A stretch of 64,000 nt of DNA from Streptomyces olivochromogenes (GTDB lineage Bacteria > Actinomycetota > Actinomycetes > Streptomycetales > Streptomycetaceae). Of the stretch, positions 25,401 to 32,774 are shown one piece after another. Both the position numbers and the translations under genes were made by a program. Below the pieces are notes generated by a model. That model did not search any database and was not told the DNA's origin. It saw only the letters and a list, made by a program, of their open reading frames with translations. The stretch covers positions 297,783-361,782 of the forward strand of contig NZ_KQ948461.1 of assembly GCF_001514115.1 (NCBI RefSeq), given 5' to 3'. Each line of letters begins with the position of its first letter. Within the stretch, counting starts at the first letter, position 1.

Positions 25401-25726
25401 GACTCACCGGAGGTGACCTTCCCGCTGTCCCAGACATCAGGGTGCGAGAGGTCCGACGCGCTGGAGGCGACACGGATCTGATAGGCGCTCTGGCGCGCGC
25501 CCGGTTCGTCCGAGGCCATCGGCCAGCTGAGCCGCGGGTGTTGCGCGTCGAGGCCCAGGGGGTGCTGGACGTACTCGACGGTGGGCGTGGTGATGCGCAG
25601 GGCGCCGCGTGGCGCACCCGTTCGGGCTGGTGCGGACGCCGCCCCGGCCACTGCTGATCCGGTGTCGGCGACGGCCGCGGCCGTCGTGGCCGCCGAAGCC
25701 GCCAGGAAGTTCCTCCTGCTGATCAC
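22478..25726 (-). CDS. Exported alpha-L-rhamnosidase (GH78)
   Basis: A 1082-residue protein with a GTG start. The N-terminus SRRNFLAASAATTAAAV is a twin-arginine signal, so the folded enzyme is exported by Tat. Domains in order are: fibronectin-like (residues 50-150), a beta-sandwich with carbohydrate-binding character (160-330), the rhamnosidase N region (340-640), the (alpha/alpha)6 catalytic domain (650-990) and a C-terminal beta domain. The catalytic-acid region DERLGWTGDINVF is at about residue 675. It would remove terminal rhamnose from plant glycosides or rhamnose polymers outside the cell. Confidence 0.92.
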   Translation of the reverse strand: MISRRNFLAASAATTAAAVADTGSAVAGAASAPARTGAPRGALRITTPTVEYVQHPLGLDAQHPRLSWPMASDEPGARQSAYQIRVASSASDLSHPDVWDSGKVTSGESVLVPYAGPRLKPRTRYFWSVRVWDAKGDASPWSAAAWWETGLMDAAQWSAEWVSAPPALTDAPSLEGSAWIWFPEGEPANSAPAGTRWFRHALDLPDGVTAATLAITADNVYAVSVNGTEVARTDLATDNEGWRRPAVIDVLAQLRSGKNVLAVSATNATEGPAGLVAVLVLHTASGEQRIVTDDSWRSTDKEPSAGWREADFDDSGWPAAKEAAAWGAGPWGRVVPASYAADQLRHEFRLPGKKVARARLYATALGLYEAHLNGRRVGRDQLAPGWTDYRERVQYQTYDVTTLLRPGANAVGAYVAPGWYAGDVGMFGPHQYGEHPALLAQLEVEYADGTSERIVSGTDWRAASGPIVSADLLGGETYDARKETSGWTSPGFDDRAWLGVRAAGDAAPDLIVAQVDRPVRVAGELTARTVTEPEPGVFVFDLGQNMVGSVRLRVAGEAGTTVRLRHAEVLNPDGTLYTANLRTAAATDTYTLKGGGEETYEPRFTFHGFRYVEVTGFPGTPPATAVTGRVMHTSAPFTLDFETDVPMLNKLHSNITWGQRGNFLSVPTDTPARDERLGWTGDINVFAPTAAYTMESARFLTKWLVDLRDAQTPEGAFTDVAPMVGTVGNGVAGWGDAGVTVPWSLYQAYGDRQVLEDAWPSIQAWLKYLEKNSDHLLRPAGGYGDWLNVSDETPKDVIATAYFAHSADLAARTAEELGKDPAPYLDLFERVRTVFQNAYVTAAGKVKGDTQTAYVLALSMNLLPDALRKASADRLVALIEAKDWHLSTGFLGTPRLLPVLTDTGHTDVAHRLLGQRSFPSWGYQIDKGSTTMWERWDSIQPDGSFQTPAMNSFNHYAYGSVGEWMYTNIAGISAGRPGYREIVIRPRPGGDVTTARATFASVYGPVSTGWRQRSGGFALTCAVPPNTTAEVWVPGEDPDVVTHTPATFLRTEDGYVVYQVGSGDHRFTTRRAQGAARGPSHQ

Positions 25727-25749
25727 TCGGGCCCCTCACGTAGAAACGA

Positions 25750-25761
25750 TGAATCGATTCA
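25750..25761. promoter_or_regulatory. Palindrome upstream of rhamnosidase
   Basis: TGAATCGATTCA is a perfect 12-bp palindrome with a central CG, 24 bp upstream of the rhamnosidase start. It has LacI-family operator character. Confidence 0.55.
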
Positions 25762-25873
25762 CGGCGGTGAACGTAGGGGCGTGCGGGATGGAGGTCAATG
25801 AGTGTGCGGGATTTTCTTGCTGAGCTGCCGGGTGCAGACGTGCTTTCGGTAGAGCCCGACGTGTCCGGGGCGA

Positions 25874-25899
25874 GGGCGATTGAACGGTTTCAATCGCCC
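25874..25899. promoter_or_regulatory. Inverted repeat: acyltransferase hairpin and/or LacI-type operator
   Basis: An 11-bp stem with a 4-base centre. The inner core TTGAACGGTTTCAA resembles LacI-family sites. It lies 8 bp after the acyltransferase stop and about 150 bp upstream of the rhamnosidase start, so it can act as a terminator for the former or an operator for the latter. Confidence 0.55.
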
Positions 25900-25906
25900 C
25901 GTGTGC

Positions 25907-28018
25907 TCAGGACGAACTGACGAGGCGGTCCAAGGAGTCGGCGAGGACGGGGGTGAGGGCCGCGGCGTAAGCCTCGGAGAGGTGGCTCTCGTCGCGGTAG
26001 ACGGCGGTGTCGGCGACGACGACGGGGCAGATGCCCGTGCGGATCGCGCAGACCCAGGGCCGGGGGTCGATGAGCGTGGCGCCGGTCGCGGTGGCGGCGT
26101 TGCGGACGGCGGACTGGCGGGTCGCATCGTGGATCGCGTCCGGCAAGTGGTTGGCGCAGGCGTGCAGTTGCAGGGAGTTGTCGGCGGCGCAGTCGACCGG
26201 GTCGCCCTTGGGCCACGGGGTGTCGAGCAGGGCGGCCACCCGGGCCCCGGAGGTGCCGAGGTCCCGGAAGGTGTCCGCGAAGCCGGTGGTCCACTGCCGC
26301 AGGGTGTCGTCGGCGGGCTCGGCGGGGTCGCCCGCGTCCGAGGAGGAGACGACCACCAGGGCGGGGTGAAGGGCGTTGATCCTCGCCACGGCGTCGGAAC
26401 GCCAGGTGTCGCAGGCCGTGTACGGCTTGTGGCGGTTGATGATGGTCACGCCGGCGACCTTGCAGGAGGCCTTCGTCAGTGAGACCAGCTTCCATCCGCG
26501 AGCGGTCGCGAGGCCCTGCAGAGCCGGGAACCACTGGGCCGCGTGGGAGTCGCCGAACAGCACGACGGTCCGGGAGGACGCGCGGTCGCCGTAGACGCAC
26601 GGCGGATTCCGCGTGCTGTCGTAGTCGACGTGGCAGCCGTCCCGGTAGACCGCGGACCGGGAGGACTTCACCTTCGGCAGGGCCGGAGTGAGGTTGTTCG
26701 GCAGGCTGCCGGAGGACGCGGCCAGGAGCTCGGCCAGCCGCGCCTGCGGGTCCGGCGCGTCGGCCAGCTCCCGCGCCAGTACCGGCGCGGGGCCGCCGAC
26801 TTCGATCGTGGGCGGGACCGCCGCCGCCGTCAGCGCCAGCACCGTCGCCCCCGCCGACAGCCCGACGCCGAGCACCAGCGCCCGGTTCGGCCGCCCCCGG
26901 AACGCCCGGTGGAAGCGGACCGGGTTCTCGACGAGGCGCAGCGTCAGCCAGGCCAGGCCCAGGGCGACCGCGCACAGCCCGAGCGCGAGCGGCACCCCGG
27001 CGGTGCCGTCCGTGAGGCCCAGCGCCACCGGGCCTACGACCAGCAGCGGCCAGTGCCACAGGTACCAGCCGTACGAGAGCCCGCCCAGCCACACCATCGG
27101 CCGTCGCCCGAGCAGCCACCCCGCGCCGTGCGAGGCGGGCGCGCAGCCGCCGGCCAGGACGAGCGCGGCGCCGAGGACCGGCAGGAGGGCGTGGTAGCCC
27201 GGGAAGGGCGTCTGGTCGTCGTACCAGACCGCCGCCAGCGCGACGCAGGCCAGGCCGAGCCAGGACAGCGGGGCCGCGAGGGCGGCGGGCAGCCGTTCCA
27301 GCCGGGCCGTGGCCAGCGCAACCAGCGCGCCGGCGCCGAGCTCCCAGCCCCGGGTGGGGGAGCCGAAGTACGCCCAGGGCGCCGAGGAGTTCGTCACCAG
27401 GACACTGACCACGAACGACCCCAGGCACAGCGCCCCGAGCACCAGCGCGATCAGTCGGCGCCGGCCGCGGGCGGCCCGCCAGCTGAGCAGCAGGAGCAGC
27501 GGCCACACCAGGTAGAACTGCTCCTCCACGGCGAGCGACCAGAAGTGCTGGAAAGGCGAAGGCGGACTGTTCTGGGCGAGATAGTCCGTACCGGCCGCCG
27601 CCAGCCGGAAATTGACCGCGTACAGCGCGCTGCCGAGGGCGTCGCCCGCGTACTCGGCGAGCCGCGCCTTCGACAGGAACAGCCATGACCCGGCCAGCGT
27701 GACCGCGATGACCAGGGACGACGCAGGCAGCAGCCGCAGCGCACGGCGGGCGTAGAAGGTGCGGACCGACAAGCGACCGGTGGTGGCGAGTTCACGCAAC
27801 AGCAGCGACGTGATGAGGAAGCCGGAGATCACGAAGAAGACGTCGACCCCGACGTATCCGCCGCTGACCTGAGACACCCCGGCGTGGGAGAGCACCACGA
27901 GCGTGACGGCCACCGCGCGCAGCCCCTGGATGTCCCACCTCAACGAGTGGCCTCGGGGTGGTGCGGTTCCGCCGCCCGCTGGGATGGTACGGACCTCGGC
28001 GGGCGTGGTGCTCGGCAT
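25907..28018 (-). CDS. OafA-like membrane acyltransferase with C-terminal SGNH domain
   Basis: A 703-residue protein. Residues 25-400 form the acyltransferase-3 membrane domain: RWDIQGLRAVAVTLVVLSHA carries the conserved R/H pair, GGYVGVDVFFVISGFLI follows, and FWSLAVEEQFYLVWPLLLLL is the signature. The C-terminal 250 residues are an SGNH hydrolase-like domain with VLFGDSHAAQWFPAL (block I) and DESHL (block V Asp/His). Such proteins O-acetylate or otherwise acylate cell-surface polysaccharide. AAGGAG lies upstream of the ATG. The gene is not obviously in an operon. Confidence 0.9.
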   Translation of the reverse strand: MPSTTPAEVRTIPAGGGTAPPRGHSLRWDIQGLRAVAVTLVVLSHAGVSQVSGGYVGVDVFFVISGFLITSLLLRELATTGRLSVRTFYARRALRLLPASSLVIAVTLAGSWLFLSKARLAEYAGDALGSALYAVNFRLAAAGTDYLAQNSPPSPFQHFWSLAVEEQFYLVWPLLLLLSWRAARGRRRLIALVLGALCLGSFVVSVLVTNSSAPWAYFGSPTRGWELGAGALVALATARLERLPAALAAPLSWLGLACVALAAVWYDDQTPFPGYHALLPVLGAALVLAGGCAPASHGAGWLLGRRPMVWLGGLSYGWYLWHWPLLVVGPVALGLTDGTAGVPLALGLCAVALGLAWLTLRLVENPVRFHRAFRGRPNRALVLGVGLSAGATVLALTAAAVPPTIEVGGPAPVLARELADAPDPQARLAELLAASSGSLPNNLTPALPKVKSSRSAVYRDGCHVDYDSTRNPPCVYGDRASSRTVVLFGDSHAAQWFPALQGLATARGWKLVSLTKASCKVAGVTIINRHKPYTACDTWRSDAVARINALHPALVVVSSSDAGDPAEPADDTLRQWTTGFADTFRDLGTSGARVAALLDTPWPKGDPVDCAADNSLQLHACANHLPDAIHDATRQSAVRNAATATGATLIDPRPWVCAIRTGICPVVVADTAVYRDESHLSEAYAAALTPVLADSLDRLVSSS

Positions 28019-28331
28019 CAGGCGCAACTCCTTGGGGGACTGACATGGATTGATGCCGTACTGTCCGGCCGCCGCCCGGAGTTCGGGTGAACAACGCCTC
28101 AACTTCAGGAGAATCCCCGGCGTGACGAGAATCCCCTGCGCGCCTGTGCGAAACCCGCTGGTCGGAGGGTTGACCCCGTCATGCGGATGCCAGTCGGTCG
28201 AATGGGGGAGGGCAGGTAATCCGTTCGAGCGTCGCGGTCCGCCACCGGTCCGTGGCGATGGTGGCGGCGGGGCGGCTCCCGCACGATCTCCCGGGGGATT
28301 CCTGGAATGTCGTGCTCGAGTGAGGGACGTC
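28019..28331. other. Divergent intergenic region
   Basis: A gap between the acyltransferase start and the MFS start. No credible gene is seen. A TTGACC at 28170 is a possible -35 for the MFS gene but lacks an obvious -10. Confidence 0.5.
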
Positions 28332-29807
28332 TTGTCGACCGATTCCGCGACGGCGGCCGACCATGCCGCCGTTCGTGCAATTCCGCTGGGTGAGGCGCTG
28401 GACGTTGCGCCGCTGTCCCGGTTCCATGTCCGTTTCTGGCTGCTGGCGGGACTGGGCATCCTGCTGGACGGCTTCGACTTCTTCATCATCGGGGTGGCCA
28501 ATCCGCTGGTCGCCAAGGACTTCGCGGTCGGCTCCGCGCTGCAGGGACTGGTCTCGGCTGCCGCGATCGTCGGTGCGATGTTCGGCGCCGCGCTGCTGGG
28601 GCCGTTGGGGGACCGGATCGGCCGTAGCCGGATCTTCCGGCTGGACCTGTGGATGTTCGTCGTCTTCTCGGTGCTGTGCACCCTCGCCTGGGACGCCTGG
28701 TCGCTGGCGGCGTTCAGATTCGCTCTGGGGCTGGCGGTCGGTCTCGACTATCCCATCGCCGCCGGCTACCTCGCCGAGATCCTGCCGTCCAAGAACCGCG
28801 GGCGGTGGTTGGTGGGCGCGTTCAGTCTGCAGGCGGCCGGGATCCTGCTCGGCGCGGTGGTCGGCGTCGTGGTCCTCAACGTACGGCCGGAGGTCGACGC
28901 CTGGCGGATCATGCTGGGGTTCGGTGTGCTGCCCGCCCTTCTGATCATCTGGCTGCGGCGCGGGGTGCCGGAGAGTCCGCGCTGGCTGGCCCAGAACGGA
29001 CGCGAGGAGGAAGCCTGCGAGATCGGTCGGGTACTCACCGGTGTGCCCGTGAAGGTGACCGGTGCCGACCGGGAACGCCAGGAGAGTCCCCCGGAGGGGT
29101 TCCGTGCCTTCCTCCAGCCGCAACTGTTCTCCCGGCGGTGGAGGCGGCGCACGATCTTCACCGCGGTGCCCTGGTTCCTGATGGACATCGCCACCTACGG
29201 CGTGGGCATCTTCACCCCCACCCTGCTGGCCTCGTTCGCACTGGCCGGTGCCAACAGCACGTTCATCGCCGATGACATCGCCTCCACCAAGGGCACCGCC
29301 CTGCTGGACGTCTTCCTGGTCATCGGCTTCTGGCTGGCCATCGTGCTGGTCGACCGGGTGGGCCGGGTACCGCTGCAACTGACCGGATTCGGCGTCATGA
29401 CCCTCGCGCTGTGCATCCTGGCCGGGAGCGCCCAACTGCCGGGCGGACCGCAGGCCCACCTCTCCATGGTCGTGGTCGGGTTCGCCCTGTTCAACACCTT
29501 CATGAACCTGGGCCCCAACTCCACCACCTTCACGCTGCCCGCCGAGGTGTTCCCCTCCGAGATGCGAGCCGCCGGCCACGGCTTCGCCACCGGGTGCGGC
29601 AAGTTGGGCGCGGCCCTGGGCACCTTCCTGTTCCCGGTGCTCCTGGCGCGGCTCGGCGAGAGCCTGTTGCTCTACGGCGTGGCGGTCACCAGCGCGCTCG
29701 GCTTCCTGGTGACCTACCTCTTCCGTATCGAACCGCGCGGACGGTCGTTGCAGGAGCTTTCGGGACTCGATGCCGCCGCGCTGGCGCCCCGTATCGCCCC
29801 TCCGTGA
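28332..29807 (+). CDS. MFS transporter, sugar/metabolite:H+ symporter type
   Basis: A 491-residue protein with 12 membrane segments. LDGFDFFIIGVANPLVAKDF is in segment 1 and LGPLGDRIGRSRIF is the motif-A loop. PESPRWLAQNGREEEACEIG is the cytoplasmic signature after segment 6 shared with sugar porters. PAEVFPSEMRAAGHGFATG lies near segment 10. The TTG at 28332 has GAGGGA upstream; a GTG at 28320 is the alternative. It probably imports a metabolite, and no matching enzyme is adjacent. Confidence 0.85.
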   Translation: MSTDSATAADHAAVRAIPLGEALDVAPLSRFHVRFWLLAGLGILLDGFDFFIIGVANPLVAKDFAVGSALQGLVSAAAIVGAMFGAALLGPLGDRIGRSRIFRLDLWMFVVFSVLCTLAWDAWSLAAFRFALGLAVGLDYPIAAGYLAEILPSKNRGRWLVGAFSLQAAGILLGAVVGVVVLNVRPEVDAWRIMLGFGVLPALLIIWLRRGVPESPRWLAQNGREEEACEIGRVLTGVPVKVTGADRERQESPPEGFRAFLQPQLFSRRWRRRTIFTAVPWFLMDIATYGVGIFTPTLLASFALAGANSTFIADDIASTKGTALLDVFLVIGFWLAIVLVDRVGRVPLQLTGFGVMTLALCILAGSAQLPGGPQAHLSMVVVGFALFNTFMNLGPNSTTFTLPAEVFPSEMRAAGHGFATGCGKLGAALGTFLFPVLLARLGESLLLYGVAVTSALGFLVTYLFRIEPRGRSLQELSGLDAAALAPRIAPP

Positions 29808-29843
29808 CCCGCCGGCGTCACCGGTCGCGCCCAGGCTTGCGAA

Positions 29844-29891
29844 GCGGACTGGCGGTCCGTATGCTCCGATGCATACGGACTGTCGGTCCGT
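29844..29891. promoter_or_regulatory. Two TetR-type inverted repeats
   Basis: CGGACTGGCGGTCCG (29845-29859) and ACGGACTGTCGGTCCGT (29875-29891) share the half-site CGGAC/GTCCG and are spaced about 31 bp centre to centre. They lie upstream of the SnoaL-NmrA-tetR operon, so the operon's own TetR is the likely binder. Confidence 0.65.
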
Positions 29892-30010
29892 TTTCATTCG
29901 GGTGTCCCGCCGTGGGGACCGTCATCACTGGATACGCGCTTCTCGTGACGAGTGGCCGTACCCCACGGGCTGGGATCGCCGAGTCTTCGAGCAGAACGGA
30001 AACCTTGATC

Positions 30011-30436
30011 ATGGCAATGCCGATGACGGCCGCGGAGCTGTACCGCCACGGTCTGCGACTGCTGCTGGAGAAGGACATCCCCGGCTGGGTGGACCTGTGG
30101 GACGAGGCCGGCGTCCTCGAGTTCCCCTTCGCGCCCCAGGGCTGGCCGGAGCGGCTGGAGGGGCGGCAGGCCATCGCGGACTACATGCGCCACTACCCCG
30201 ACCACGTGGACGTCCACGACTTCCCCGACGTGACGATCCACCAGACCACCGTCCCCGAGACGATCGTGGTGGAGATGCGCGGAGTCGGCCGCCTGGTCGA
30301 GACCGAGGGCCCCTTCGACATGACCTACATCGCCGTGGTCACGGTCAGGGACGGACGCATCACCTCCTACCGCGACTACTGGAACCCCCTCGCCGTTCAG
30401 CAGCCCGGCGCCGCCTTCGTAGGAGCCGACCGATGA
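30011..30436 (+). CDS. SnoaL/NTF2-like protein
   Basis: A 141-residue protein starting MAMPMTAAELYRHGLRLLLE. The NTF2-like fold is recognisable from LWDEAGVLEFPFAPQGWPE, QAIADYMRHYPD and the C-terminal VRDGRITSYRDYWNPLA. Such small proteins are cyclases, isomerases or ligand binders. The stop overlaps the next gene's start (ATGA), so it is translationally coupled to the NmrA-like reductase, probably acting on the same small molecule. Confidence 0.8.
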   Translation: MAMPMTAAELYRHGLRLLLEKDIPGWVDLWDEAGVLEFPFAPQGWPERLEGRQAIADYMRHYPDHVDVHDFPDVTIHQTTVPETIVVEMRGVGRLVETEGPFDMTYIAVVTVRDGRITSYRDYWNPLAVQQPGAAFVGADR

Positions 30437-31272
30437 ACGCCGCCGGCGCCACCTTGGTCATCGGGGCCACCGGCACCACCGGCAGCCGCGTCGCCGCCGG
30501 GCTGATCGCCGAGGGCCACCGCGTCAAGGCGGCCGGCCGAAGCGCCACCCCGGTGGAGGGCGCGGAGGCTGTCCGCTTCGACTGGAACGAGCCCGCGACC
30601 TTCGGTGAGGCCCTCGACGGCGTCGACGGCGTCTACCTCGTCCCGCCGATCGGCTCCTCGGACCCGGCCTCGGTCATGCTGCCCTTCCTCCGCCGGGCCC
30701 GATCGGCCGAGGTGCACCGCGCGGTGCTGCTCAGCTCATCGGCGATCCCCGCGGGCGGTCCTGCGGTGGGACAGATCCACCAGGCCCTGCCCGGCCTGTT
30801 CGAGCAGTGGGCGGTGCTGCGGCCGTCCTGGTTCATGCAGAACTTCACCGGCTTCACCCCCCACGCGCGCAGCATCCGTGAGGACGGCGCCATCCTGACG
30901 GCCACGGGAGGCGGCCGCGTCGGGTTCGTCGACGCGGAGGACATCGCCGCCGTCGCCGTACGCGCCCTGACCGACGAGCAGGCCCCCGACGCCGACCTGA
31001 TCCTGACCGGGCCGCAGGCGCTGAGCTACGACGACGTCGCCGCGGTCATCACCGAGGTCACCGGCCGACCCGTCGTGCACCGGCATCTGACGTTCGAGCA
31101 GCTGCGCGACCGCTGGGCGGCGGAGATACCGCTGGAGTTCGCCACCATGCTGGCCGGCATGGACCGTGCCATCGCCGACGGCGCGGAGGACCGTACCTCG
31201 GACACCGTCCAGCGTCTCACCGGCCACCCTCCGGGCACGTTCCGCACCTTCGCCGAACGGGAGTTGTCATGA
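30433..31272 (+). CDS. NmrA-like NAD(P)-binding protein
   Basis: A 279-residue protein with the N-terminal dinucleotide motif LVIGATGTTGSRVAAGLIAE. LLSSSAIPAGGP, LRPSWFMQNF and the C-terminal YDDVAAVITEVTGRPV are typical of atypical short-chain dehydrogenases of the NmrA / quinone oxidoreductase 2 group. It lacks the Tyr-x3-Lys motif and may be a redox sensor or a reductase. It is coupled by ATGA overlaps to genes on both sides. Confidence 0.85.
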   Translation: MNAAGATLVIGATGTTGSRVAAGLIAEGHRVKAAGRSATPVEGAEAVRFDWNEPATFGEALDGVDGVYLVPPIGSSDPASVMLPFLRRARSAEVHRAVLLSSSAIPAGGPAVGQIHQALPGLFEQWAVLRPSWFMQNFTGFTPHARSIREDGAILTATGGGRVGFVDAEDIAAVAVRALTDEQAPDADLILTGPQALSYDDVAAVITEVTGRPVVHRHLTFEQLRDRWAAEIPLEFATMLAGMDRAIADGAEDRTSDTVQRLTGHPPGTFRTFAERELS

Positions 31273-32031
31273 AACAGCCGATGTTCCACGACGATCCACC
31301 CTTCTGGTTCGAGACCCTTCGCAATCTCGGTCTCGCCGCCTAGGGCGGCTCGGACGTCGGCGAAGTCATCGCCACCGCCTCCCGCGTCACTCCCGGCGAC
31401 TACGACAGCCGGCACGACGCCTGGCTCTCCATCGCCGAACGTCTGGAGGCCGAGGCGCGCGGCAGCCACCCCGTCAGCGCACGCGACGGACTGCTGCGTG
31501 GCTCCGGCTGCTACCGGGCGGCCGAGTTCTTCCCCCATGGCTACCCGGGCGGGCCTTCCGGCCGGACTGGGAGAACGTGGTCGGTCCCGTCCTGGACTTC
31601 CTCACCCAGGACCCGGGTGCCGATCCGGCCCGTACCGCGCTGCTCGGCGTCAGTCTCGGCGGCCACCTCGCGCCCCGCGCGGCCGCCTACGAGCCGCGCC
31701 TGGCAGCCGTCGTCGCCCTCGACGCTGTCTTCGACGCCGTCTCCGCCCTGACCGCGCACCTTCCGCTGCCGCACGAGGAAGCCGTCCGGCGCGCGGCAGC
31801 CGAGCACGACGAGGACATGGACCGCCTGATCGCCGATGCCCGGGCGCAGAGCCCGATGGCTTCTACTCCACCGCCGCGGAATCCGATCCGCGCAAGCTGT
31901 ACCGGCACCTCACCGCGCCGAAGACGCTTCTCAGCTTCACCGAGAAGGAAGGCGGCGACCCTCACTGTCACCCGGGCGCCCTCCGCCTGGCGGTAGCGCG
32001 CGTCTTCGACTGGCTCGACGACACGATCTGA
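31269..32031 (+). pseudogene. Decayed alpha/beta hydrolase (pseudooxynicotine-hydrolase-like)
   Basis: It starts with ATG overlapping the NmrA stop and reads MKQPMFHDDPPFWFETLRNL. It then meets an in-frame TAG at 31341-31343. Homology-like text continues (VGEVIATASRVTPGDYDS). The middle is deleted at about 31545, where the frame shifts to FRPDWENVVGPVLDFL, and then comes the nucleophile elbow ALLGVSLGGHLAPRAA. A second deletion and shift at about 31860 precedes HLTAPKTLLSFTEKEGG, HCHPGA and VFDWLDDTI. One stop and two frame changes make a working enzyme unlikely. Confidence 0.8.
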
Positions 32032-32168
32032 CCCGTTGCGCGTCACGCGGAACCCTCGGCTGCCGCCCCTGTGCGCGGGAGGTGCGGCCGGGCGCGAGCC
32101 GCCACTCACGCGAACCCACCGCATATCATTCCCGGGGGCCGGGACAGGCCGAAGACCAAGGAGGCCCC

Positions 32169-32774
32169 GTGGCCCAGCGCACAGAACGCGCGGACGCCCT
32201 GCGCAACCGAGAAGCCGTCCTGGCTGCCGCCGACGCCCTCTTCGCGGCCAGCGGCAGCCCCCACAGTGTGTCGATGGACGACATCGCCGCGGCCGCGGGT
32301 GTGGGCAAGGGCACCCTCTTCCGCCGCTTCGGCGACCGCGCCGGCCTGATCGGCGCTGTGATCGCCTCCCGCCTCGACCCCCTGCAGCAAGCCGTGCGGG
32401 AAGCGCAGGACGCAGCCGGATCCTCACCGCGGCAGCTGGTGCTGGACCTCCTCGACGCCTCACTCCGCTTCAAGATCGAGAACCGGAACCTGATGACGGC
32501 CGCGGAGGACGCCGGTCTGAGCAGCCCCTACCAGGCCGAGCACTACGGCTGGTGGCACGAAATCCTGCGTGCCGCACTGGAACGGGTGCCCGGTGTCCAC
32601 AACGCGGATTTCACCGCCCACGCCCTGCTGGCAGCCATCCGCGCAGACCTCGTGGCGCACCTGATCGACGATCAGAAGATGACGCCCGAAGGACTGCGCT
32701 CCTCGCTCGCGGCCTACATCGACAACGTCCTCGGCGGCAGTTCCGGTCCGCCCGGCACACGCAAGGACGCGTGA
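32169..32774 (+). CDS. TetR-family regulator
   Basis: A 201-residue protein with a GTG start and AAGGAGG upstream. The helix-turn-helix is at residues 32-55 (VSMDDIAAAAGVGKGTLFRR). It closes the SnoaL-NmrA-hydrolase cluster and is the best candidate to bind the two inverted repeats at 29844. Its last 164 bp overlap the 3' end of the convergent MFS gene. Confidence 0.88.
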   Translation: MAQRTERADALRNREAVLAAADALFAASGSPHSVSMDDIAAAAGVGKGTLFRRFGDRAGLIGAVIASRLDPLQQAVREAQDAAGSSPRQLVLDLLDASLRFKIENRNLMTAAEDAGLSSPYQAEHYGWWHEILRAALERVPGVHNADFTAHALLAAIRADLVAHLIDDQKMTPEGLRSSLAAYIDNVLGGSSGPPGTRKDA

